Origin: Clostridia bacterium
GTDB taxonomy: Bacteria > Bacillota > Clostridia > Oscillospirales > Acutalibacteraceae
Reading direction: 5' to 3'
Length of the DNA stretch: 5,484 bases
NCBI GenBank assembly: GCA_017519685.1
Contig: JAFWRV010000281.1
Location: 1 to 5,484, forward strand
Numbering within the stretch: the stretch's first letter is position 1; the number at the start of each line of letters is the position of its first letter. The notes below the pieces were generated by a model. The model had not been told where the DNA came from. It worked only from the letters and a program-made list of their open reading frames with translations, and did not search any database. The position numbers and the translations under genes were made by a program. This document shows positions 1 through 5,484 of this stretch, piece by piece.

Positions 1-1900
1 CCTGGCAGATGAGCATTTTACCCTTTTTGCCGTTTACCTCAAGCAGATATTTTCCGCATTCCGGGCAAACCTCACGGGTGATGTTGTCGTGATGATAAAC
101 CGCCGTTCCCGCCCTGACTTCGCTGACGAGAGAGGTGGCGTATTTCCTCATTTCATCGACAAACTGTCTGTCATTCGCGCTTCCCTTAGCGATGAGTGAG
201 AGGCGCTGCTCCCATTTGGCGGTAAGCTCGGCGGATTTGAGCTCGGGAGGAACTATGCTGATAAGCTGCCTTCCCTTTGAAGTCGGGTGAATTTCCTTGC
301 CGCGTCTTTCAACATAGAACGAGTCAAATAATTTTTCGATTATATCGGCTCTTGTCGCCGGCGTTCCGAGACCGCCCGCGGTTTTGAGAGCGTCGCGCAG
401 GGAGCCGTCTTCAACCTGACCGGTCGGGTTTTCCATCGCCGTCAGCAGTGTCGCTTCCGTGTATCTTGACGGAGGAGTTGTTTTGCCGGCCACCGTTCTC
501 GCCTCTTTTACCGTGACGGACGCGCCCTGTGAAAGAGCCGGGAGAGACTGAGATTTCATATCGGGGGTGTCATCGTCATCGTCGCCGGGCACGGAATCAT
601 ACATCGCTTTCCAGCCCGCGGATTTGACGCTCTGTCCTTTGGCGTAGAAATTATATTTGCCGACAGTCACTTTAACCTGAACCTCGTCATATTCGTAAGG
701 CGCGCTGAGAACAGCAAGAAATCTTCTTACGACAAGGTCGTAGATATGCCTTTCATCGTTTGAAAGGCGGTTTAAGTCAACATACTGCTCGGTCGGAATT
801 ATCGCGTGGTGGTCGCTGACCTTCGCGTCGTTTACAATATAGGTGGTCCTCAGCGGCTTTGTCCTCAGAACCGAGTTTGCCGCTTCCCTGTACGGGCCGA
901 CGGCTATCGCCTTGAGGCGTTCAGGCAGAGTCGCGACAACGTCTTTTGTGATATATCTCGAATCCGTTCTCGGATAGGTAAGTAACTTATGTGTTTCGTA
1001 GAGACTCTGCATATACTGGAGAGTCTGTTTTGCCGAATATCCGTATTTCCTGTTGGCGTCTCTCTGAAGCTCGGTCAGGTCATACGCGGCCGGGGGCGCT
1101 TTGAATTTATATACTTTTTTGACTTCGCTGAGTATTCCCCTCTGACCTTTTACCGCTTGAGTAATTGCCTGCGCGGCTGCCGCGTCAAAGAATCTCGCCT
1201 GATTGTGACTGTCTTTATAGAGAGCCGTGAAATTGCCGAAATCCGCCTTGACGGTGAAATAATCCTTAGGTCTGAATTTCTGGATTTCTTCCTCTCTTTT
1301 GACTATCATAGCGAGCGTCGGAGTCTGCACCCTGCCGGCGGAAAGCTGAGCGTTGTGTTTGCAGGTGAGGGCTCTTGTGACATTCAGACCGACGAGCCAG
1401 TCCGCCTGCGCTCTCGATTGGGCGCTTTTAAAAAGATTGTCATACTGTGAAGCGGGCTTGAGAGAAGCGAATCCCTCGCGGATTGCCTTGTCTGTCTGGG
1501 ATGAAATCCATAAGCGCTCAAGCGGCTTTTTGCATCCGGATTTTATGATAATCCATCTTGCGACGAGCTCGCCTTCACGCCCGGCGTCGGTCGCGATTAC
1601 AACCTTGTTTACCTCGTTGCTCTGAAGAAGCGCGCTGACTGCCCTGAACTGCTTTGAGGTCTGACCGATGACAACGAGTTTCATCCTGTCGGGCAGCATC
1701 GGAAGATCTTCCATCTTCCAGGTCTTGTATTTATCATCGTAGGCCTCCGGGTCGGCAAGAGTCACGAGGTGGCCGAGCGCCCAGGTTACTATATATTTAT
1801 CTCCGGATATACAGCCGTTTCCGTTCTTTTTGCAGCCGAGCACACGGGCAAGATCCCTTGCGACGGACGGCTTTTCCGCCAATACGAGTGTTTTTGCCAT
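1..1900 (-). CDS. topB: DNA topoisomerase III (type IA), 3'-truncated by window edge
   Basis: A type IA topoisomerase cuts and rejoins one DNA strand through a 5'-phosphotyrosine link, and TopB acts mainly in decatenation and in resolving recombination or replication intermediates. I translated 633 codons with no stop. The N-terminal Toprim domain begins with MAKTLVLAEKPSVARDLA (E9) and continues with the acidic motif ATDAGREGE (D105, E109, E111). The catalytic tyrosine is Y309 in the YPRTDSRY motif, followed by the conserved DHHAIIPTE block (H364, H365). A run of five aspartates (440-444) lies in a variable linker. The C-terminal zinc motif starts with CPECG (C612, C615) and C632, and the edge falls right after ICQ. 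Bacillus TopB is about 727 residues, so roughly 90 are missing. The ATG at 1898-1900 is preceded by AGGAG (complement of 1908-1912) with a 7-base gap, and the family's conserved N-terminus starts there. The gene is transcribed divergently from the dgt operon. The family call is firm. Confidence 0.97.
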   Translation of the reverse strand, partial: MAKTLVLAEKPSVARDLARVLGCKKNGNGCISGDKYIVTWALGHLVTLADPEAYDDKYKTWKMEDLPMLPDRMKLVVIGQTSKQFRAVSALLQSNEVNKVVIATDAGREGELVARWIIIKSGCKKPLERLWISSQTDKAIREGFASLKPASQYDNLFKSAQSRAQADWLVGLNVTRALTCKHNAQLSAGRVQTPTLAMIVKREEEIQKFRPKDYFTVKADFGNFTALYKDSHNQARFFDAAAAQAITQAVKGQRGILSEVKKVYKFKAPPAAYDLTELQRDANRKYGYSAKQTLQYMQSLYETHKLLTYPRTDSRYITKDVVATLPERLKAIAVGPYREAANSVLRTKPLRTTYIVNDAKVSDHHAIIPTEQYVDLNRLSNDERHIYDLVVRRFLAVLSAPYEYDEVQVKVTVGKYNFYAKGQSVKSAGWKAMYDSVPGDDDDDTPDMKSQSLPALSQGASVTVKEARTVAGKTTPPSRYTEATLLTAMENPTGQVEDGSLRDALKTAGGLGTPATRADIIEKLFDSFYVERRGKEIHPTSKGRQLISIVPPELKSAELTAKWEQRLSLIAKGSANDRQFVDEMRKYATSLVSEVRAGTAVYHHDNITREVCPECGKYLLEVNGKKGKMLICQ

Positions 1901-1932
1901 AACAGTTCTCCTGTTTGTTAATTCATCTAATT

Positions 1933-1962
1933 ATTATATATCATAAGCAAATATTATGTCAA
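1933..1962 (-). promoter_or_regulatory. Consensus sigma-A promoter for topB
   Basis: Read on the minus strand, TTGACA (complement of 1957-1962) and TATAAT (complement of 1933-1938) are both perfect matches to the housekeeping consensus, separated by 18 bases. Transcription would begin near 1926, giving a leader of about 25 bases that contains the AGGAG ribosome site and leads straight into the topB ATG at 1900. The spacer is one base over the optimum of 17. A TATATA two bases closer (16-base spacer) is an alternative -10. Assignment is by pattern only. Confidence 0.8.
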
Positions 1963-1983
1963 CCGCTTATTTGCATTTGCAAA
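1947..1983. repeat. GCAAAT/ATTTGC repeat cluster overlapping the topB promoter (possible operator)
   Basis: GCAAATA at 1947-1953 is matched by its inverse TATTTGC at 1968-1974, with a 14-base gap that contains the topB -35 box. ATTTGC is then repeated in tandem (1969-1974 and 1975-1980), and the second copy forms the 8-base palindrome TTTGCAAA (1976-1983). Position and symmetry suit a protein-binding site that could block the topB promoter. No known operator consensus was recognised; the functional role is inferred. In AT-rich DNA some of this could be chance. Confidence 0.4.
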
Positions 1984-1984
1984 A

Positions 1985-2070
1985 GACGGCTAATTTACAA
2001 ATTGTTAACAAAAATAAAAAAGGGATTATGTAAAATATTGCGTATTAATTGTTACAGGGATACAAAGGAG
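1985..2070 (+). promoter_or_regulatory. Upstream region of the dgt operon, no clear promoter
   Basis: This stretch should hold the promoter of the dgt operon, but I see no strong one. The best pair is TTAACA (2005-2010) with TAAAAT (2031-2036), whose 20-base spacer is too long for comfort. It contains the perfect 10-base palindrome TTGTTAACAA (2002-2011) and the direct repeat AATTGTTA at 2000-2007 and 2047-2054, 47 bases apart. The ribosome site AAAGGAG (2064-2070) sits 7 bases before the dgt ATG and is good. Confidence 0.3.
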
Positions 2071-2077
2071 TGAAGAA

Positions 2078-3082
2078 ATGGCCTGCATCAGAGAAATAAC
2101 CTGCGAAAGGGAAAAAGCGATGCTCAGTCCCGGAGCGGCTCTCGCCGCCGAAACAAAGGGAAGAATGCGGCAGGAGGATGAATGTCCCGTCAGAACGGCG
2201 TATCAGAGAGACAGGGACAGAATCATTCATTCAAGCTCGTTTCGCCGTCTCAAGCACAAAACCCAGGTTTTTCTTTCTCCCGAAGGGGATTATTACCGCA
2301 CACGGCTTACCCATACTCTTGAAGTCTCGCAGATTGCGGGTACCATCGCCCGCGCGCTGAGGATGAATGAGGACCTGACGGAGGCGATTGCGCTCGGGCA
2401 CGATCTCGGGCACACTCCTTTCGGGCACGCCGGCGAGAGAGCGCTGGCTGCCGTCAATCCCAACGGCTTCAAGCATTATGAGCAGAGTCTCAGGGTCGTT
2501 GACAAGCTCGAGAAAGACGGCAAAGGCCTGAATCTTACTTATGAAGTGAGAAACGGTATTGAGAGGCACACGTCAGGCGAGCAGGCGCAGACTCTTGAGG
2601 GCAGGATAGTCCGTCTCGCGGACAGAATCGCCTATATAAATCACGATATTGACGACGCCGTCGCGGCGGGCATAATGACGGAGGATGATATTCCGACCGA
2701 AATACGCGACGTGCTCGGTTATTCCAAAAGCGGGAGAATAAACACGCTGGTTATAAACTGCATTGAAAACAGCGGCAGCGACATCCGCCTGTCCCCGGAT
2801 ATTCAGTTTGTTTTCGATATGCTTCACAGCTTTATGTTTGAAATGGTCTATACCAATCCCGTCTGCAAAAGCGAGGAGAGCAAAGCGGCGGAAATGCTGA
2901 GCATGCTCTACGATAAATACGTGAAATACCCCGAAATGATGCCCGAACTTTATTTAAGAATAGCAAGAACCGAATCTCCGGAAACCGCCGCCTGCGATTT
3001 CATCGCCGGCATGACGGACAGATACGCGGTCAGAATTTTCAATGATCTGTTCATTCCGAGATCGTGGTCATTTTCAGATTGA
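2078..3082 (+). CDS. dgt: dGTPase-like HD-domain dNTP triphosphohydrolase
   Basis: Proteins of this family hydrolyse dNTPs to the deoxynucleoside and tripolyphosphate in the cytoplasm, so they can lower dNTP pools. The 334 residues carry the full metal-binding HD signature: H79 in RTRLTHTLEVSQIA, H108-D109 in ALGHDLGHTPFGHAGE, and D182 in LADRIAYINHD. The block RDRDRIIHSSSFRRLKHKTQVF (about 45-65) and the C-terminal MTDRYA (312-317) are also typical. The length fits the short dGTPase-like branch found in Firmicutes and Thermus rather than the roughly 505-residue E. coli Dgt, so strict dGTP specificity should not be assumed. The start at 2078 has AAAGGAG 7 bases upstream, and its first residues (REITCEREKAMLSP) match the family's conserved N-terminus, which argues against the internal ATG at 2120. 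Only 10 bases separate its stop from the next gene, so it is probably the first gene of an operon reaching dnaG. Confidence 0.95.
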   Translation: MACIREITCEREKAMLSPGAALAAETKGRMRQEDECPVRTAYQRDRDRIIHSSSFRRLKHKTQVFLSPEGDYYRTRLTHTLEVSQIAGTIARALRMNEDLTEAIALGHDLGHTPFGHAGERALAAVNPNGFKHYEQSLRVVDKLEKDGKGLNLTYEVRNGIERHTSGEQAQTLEGRIVRLADRIAYINHDIDDAVAAGIMTEDDIPTEIRDVLGYSKSGRINTLVINCIENSGSDIRLSPDIQFVFDMLHSFMFEMVYTNPVCKSEESKAAEMLSMLYDKYVKYPEMMPELYLRIARTESPETAACDFIAGMTDRYAVRIFNDLFIPRSWSFSD

Positions 3083-3092
3083 GGTGACATAA

Positions 3093-4166
3093 ATGAAGAA
3101 GATAATCAAAGCAGTTTCTCCCGTATTGGCGGTGTTCCTGATGCTGATACTGACATTCACCGCTTCGGCGGACTGGTACTCCGATGTCAGCGAAGGCACG
3201 AAGGTACGCCTGACCGGAGAGGACAGAGTAACAGTCGATTCCTACGCCGGAGTTGACTCCTATTACAGCGCAAAGACGCCCGAATACACAAGCGCGGAGC
3301 TCGTTATCAGGTTTTATTCCTCGGCGTTCTCGCTTAACATTTCCACGGGCGCCAACGGTCCCGTTATGCTGACGCAGGGCTATGTATTTCAGACCCCCTC
3401 GACACCGGGTCAGGGCGATATTATTTACAGCGCCTCAACCGGCAGGTGGGCGATAGTCAAGAGCGCCACATCCAAAAAACTCACGATGTTTGAACAGGAT
3501 ACCGCCTCCGACGGTTACGCTTATAAAGGCAGAACACTCACATTCCCGTCGGATTCCTACGCGGTTTTCACTCCGCGTTCAACACCCGGTCACAGCTATC
3601 CGGTTCTCAAGAATGCCAAAACAGGCCAGACGATAAGAACCGCGAGCGGCGGCAGAACAAGCGACACAACCACGGCGGGCGACACCGCGACGGCGGCAAC
3701 ATCTCTGACCGGCACCACAGACCCGAATTCAACGACGGGCAATCCCTCAAACGACACGACGTCGGGTTACGTCACAACCGGTCCCGAAGACGCCACAACC
3801 ACCGTCACCGTTTCTTTTGACGGATACACAACCTACCGCAGCAATGAAGCGGAGGTAATTGATAACGCGCCGACTTATACAACACAGTCAATGCCCGAGG
3901 GCTATGAGCAGTTCCTGACCTCGGCGCAGGACGGCGAATCCGTTCCCACTTCGGTTGTGAACCCCGCCGAGGCATACACCGAGTATTATGAGGAGCAGAC
4001 CGAGAGAACGGAAAACTTTGAAACCACAGGTCCCGAAAAGGAAGACAAATCCATTGACCCGACGCTTATATTCGGTCTCGCTATGGTCGGCGGCATAGTC
4101 TGCATAACGGGCGCCGGAATCCTCGCGGGAGTCGCGATTAAAAAGAGAAACGAAGAAGACGACTGA
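3093..4166 (+). CDS. Secreted, C-terminally membrane-anchored protein with Thr-rich stalk; possible inactive CHAP/NlpC-like domain
   Basis: I do not recognise this 357-residue protein by name. Visible parts, in order: a signal peptide (1-26: KK at 2-3, hydrophobic core 8-22, likely cut after ASA at 24-26); a globular region (27 to about 180); a low-complexity threonine-rich stalk (189-240, 20 Thr in 52 residues); a Tyr/Glu-rich acidic segment (about 290-320); one transmembrane helix (about 323-349); and a short tail KKRNEEDD. This predicts an extracellular body held by a type I anchor. The segment 105-136 (PGQGDI, then GRWAIV, then LTMFEQD) and YAVFTPR (156-162) resemble the second half of CHAP/NlpC-P60 domains. 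The usual His position is R118, and the only cysteine is C337 in the helix, so such a domain would lack a catalytic pair. There is no LPXTG motif. The start has GAGGTGA (3081-3087) overlapping the dgt stop, which suggests translational coupling. The domain likeness was judged by eye and is tentative; the topology is well supported. Confidence 0.85.
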   Translation: MKKIIKAVSPVLAVFLMLILTFTASADWYSDVSEGTKVRLTGEDRVTVDSYAGVDSYYSAKTPEYTSAELVIRFYSSAFSLNISTGANGPVMLTQGYVFQTPSTPGQGDIIYSASTGRWAIVKSATSKKLTMFEQDTASDGYAYKGRTLTFPSDSYAVFTPRSTPGHSYPVLKNAKTGQTIRTASGGRTSDTTTAGDTATAATSLTGTTDPNSTTGNPSNDTTSGYVTTGPEDATTTVTVSFDGYTTYRSNEAEVIDNAPTYTTQSMPEGYEQFLTSAQDGESVPTSVVNPAEAYTEYYEEQTERTENFETTGPEKEDKSIDPTLIFGLAMVGGIVCITGAGILAGVAIKKRNEEDD

Positions 4167-4190
4167 TTGAATAATTGAATATATGATAAC

Positions 4191-4208
4191 GGAGAAGTGA
4201 AATAAGTG
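4191..4208 (+). promoter_or_regulatory. dnaG translation start: distant Shine-Dalgarno, in-frame stop and GTG codon
   Basis: The best ribosome site, GGAG at 4191-4194, lies 11 bases before the GTG start (4206-4208), longer than the 5 to 7 bases used by the three other genes here. An in-frame TAA (4203-4205) directly abuts the GTG, so translation cannot begin further upstream. A five-codon reading frame (ATG at 4183, TGA at 4198-4200) overlaps the ribosome site. The layout suggests modest dnaG initiation; that is inference. Confidence 0.6.
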
Positions 4209-5484
4209 GCAGGTATAAGCAGAGAATTTGTCCGCGATATGCTGGACAGACTTGATATAGAAGATGTGATTTCATCCTATATATCATTGAAAAGAAACGG
4301 CAGAACACTCAAAGGACTCTGCCCGTTTCATAACGAAAAAACACCGTCGTTCACGGTTTATCCCGATACAAGGTCTTTTTATTGCTTCGGATGCGGAGCG
4401 TCCGGCGACGTAATCAGCTTCATTATGAGAATGGATAATCTCGATTATGTCGAAGCCGTGAAAACCTGCGCCGAGAGAGCGGGCATGACGATGCCCGAGG
4501 ACGGCTATGATGACACGCTCGCGAAGCTGCGAGTGCGCATACTGAACGCAAACAGGGAAGCGGCAAGGTTTTATAATTCAACGCTCTGGAGCGAAGACGG
4601 CAAAGCGGGGCTTGAATACTTTCAGAAAAGACATCTGCCGAAAAACATCATCAATCATTTCGGGCTCGGCTACGCTCCGGACAGCTGGCAGAAATTATCC
4701 GACCATCTGAAAGCGCTCGGCTTTACCGAGCAGGAACTGATTCATGCGAATCTCGCGAAAAGGTCCGGAAAAACAGGCAGAATTTACGACGCTTTCCGCA
4801 ACAGGGTTATGTTCCCCGTTATGGACCTGAGAGGAAACGTGATTGCCTTCAGCGGAAGGGTGCTTGATGACAGCAAGCCCAAATATATCAACACCGAAGA
4901 TACTCCGGTCTATAAAAAAGGCAACGGAGTTTACGCGCTGAATTTCGCTAAAAACACAAGCTCCAGACAGCTGATTCTGGCCGAAGGTCAGATGGATGTC
5001 ATCGCCCTTCACGAATTCGGCTTCACAAACGCGATAGCGACGCTCGGCACGGCGCTGACAAAGGAGCAGGCAAATCTTATCGCGAGATACGCGGACGAGC
5101 TCCTTATCTGCTACGACAATGACGATGCGGGGAAAAAAGCGACTGAAAAAGCGCTGAATATTTTCGGGCAGACGGGTATAAAACTCAAGATTATCAATAT
5201 GAGCGGCGGCAAGGATGCCGACGAAATTCTGCGCACCTACGGCAGGGAAAGATTCGCCGCTATGCTGTCCGCCTCGGAAAACGATGTGGAATACCGTCTT
5301 GACCGTGAAAAAGCGAATTACAACATTTTAACCGATGACGGAAAAGTCAGGTTTCTCTCGGCTGCGGCGGCGATACTTGCCTCCTGCACCGAGGTTGAAA
5401 AAGAAATATACTCAAACCGCCTTTCATCGGAATTCGGTATCAGCAAGACTTCGTTTGACACACAGATTAAAAACGAGTCCCGGA
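4206..5484 (+). CDS. dnaG: DNA primase DnaG, 3'-truncated by window edge
   Basis: DnaG makes the short RNA primers for leading-strand starts and Okazaki fragments, working with the replicative helicase. The 426 codons present cover the CHC2 zinc-binding domain (C39 and H42 in CPFHNEKTPSF, C60 and C63 in YCFGCG), the RNA polymerase core with the conserved PKYIN block (K226), and the Toprim catalytic centre: E260 in EGQMDV, D304 and D306 in YDNDDAGKKA, and GKDADE (D337, D339). The family's usual EGYMDV reads EGQMDV (Q262), which should be tolerated. The sequence ends in the helical region after the Toprim core, so the C-terminal helicase-binding domain lies outside the window; full DnaG is near 600 residues. 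The GTG start is fixed by the in-frame TAA just before it, and the N-terminus (ISREFVRDMLDRLDIEDVIS) fits the family. It lies 39 bases after the membrane protein gene, with no terminator between, and is probably in the same operon. In Clostridia rpoD often follows. Confidence 0.97.
   Translation, partial: MAGISREFVRDMLDRLDIEDVISSYISLKRNGRTLKGLCPFHNEKTPSFTVYPDTRSFYCFGCGASGDVISFIMRMDNLDYVEAVKTCAERAGMTMPEDGYDDTLAKLRVRILNANREAARFYNSTLWSEDGKAGLEYFQKRHLPKNIINHFGLGYAPDSWQKLSDHLKALGFTEQELIHANLAKRSGKTGRIYDAFRNRVMFPVMDLRGNVIAFSGRVLDDSKPKYINTEDTPVYKKGNGVYALNFAKNTSSRQLILAEGQMDVIALHEFGFTNAIATLGTALTKEQANLIARYADELLICYDNDDAGKKATEKALNIFGQTGIKLKIINMSGGKDADEILRTYGRERFAAMLSASENDVEYRLDREKANYNILTDDGKVRFLSAAAAILASCTEVEKEIYSNRLSSEFGISKTSFDTQIKNESR

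Noticed and set aside
1564..1596. Apparent loss of the second Toprim aspartate in TopB (ATDAGREGE instead of ATDxDREGE)
   Set aside because: Bacillus-type TopB carries the same glycine as I recall it, so this is normal for the subfamily and not a defect.
989..1625. Open frames on the plus strand at 989-1450 and 1353-1625
   Set aside because: They lie wholly antisense to topB, whose catalytic motifs are intact there; the translations are low-quality and match no family I know.
2045..2827. Open frames on the minus strand at 2045-2230, 2231-2569 and 2573-2827, and a plus-strand frame at 2178-2360
   Set aside because: All overlap dgt, whose full HD signature and family-length product explain the sequence.
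4050..4166. Sortase-type cell-wall sorting signal at the C-terminus of the membrane protein
   Set aside because: The hydrophobic helix and basic residues fit, but no LPXTG-like motif precedes the helix and the tail ends in acidic residues; a plain type I membrane anchor is simpler.
4167..4205. A separate dnaG promoter in the 39-base gap (TTGAAT at 4167-4172, TATGAT at 4182-4187)
   Set aside because: The spacing is only 9 bases, far too short for sigma-A; read-through from upstream is more likely.
4695..5012. Minus-strand open frame of 105 codons
   Set aside because: It is antisense to the dnaG polymerase core, which is clearly conserved; no recognisable motif of its own.

Overview
The window looks like chromosomal core DNA from a Firmicute of the class Clostridia, probably a gut-type lineage near the Oscillospiraceae/Ruminococcaceae. 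This rests on three things. The topoisomerase III is of the Bacillus/Clostridium type. A short dGTPase-like HD hydrolase lies upstream of dnaG, an arrangement I recall from Clostridia. The coding DNA has moderate GC, while the intergenic DNA is AT-rich. The exact genus cannot be read from the sequence.

Layout. Positions 1-1900 (minus strand) hold most of topB, DNA topoisomerase III, cut at its 3' end by the window edge inside the first C-terminal zinc-binding motif. Positions 1901-2077 are a 177-base divergent intergenic region. It carries a textbook sigma-A promoter for topB, overlapped by repeated GCAAAT/ATTTGC elements, and a second cluster of small repeats on the side of the plus-strand genes. 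Positions 2078-5484 (plus strand) hold three closely spaced genes that look like one operon: a dGTPase-like HD-domain hydrolase (dgt), an unrecognised secreted membrane-anchored protein of 357 residues, and the first 426 codons of dnaG (DNA primase), cut at the right edge.

How the genes fit together. Three of the four genes act in DNA metabolism: topB resolves DNA intermediates, the HD protein probably hydrolyses dNTPs, and DnaG makes primers. The fourth is the surprise. It has a signal peptide, a globular region with a faint likeness to the second half of CHAP/NlpC-P60 (papain-fold) peptidase domains, a threonine-rich stalk, an acidic segment and one C-terminal transmembrane helix. It has no cysteine outside that helix, so if the papain-like fold is real the domain is catalytically dead. 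A cell-surface protein in a replication operon is the most interesting item here. No RNA gene, insertion sequence, CRISPR array or convincing terminator was seen.
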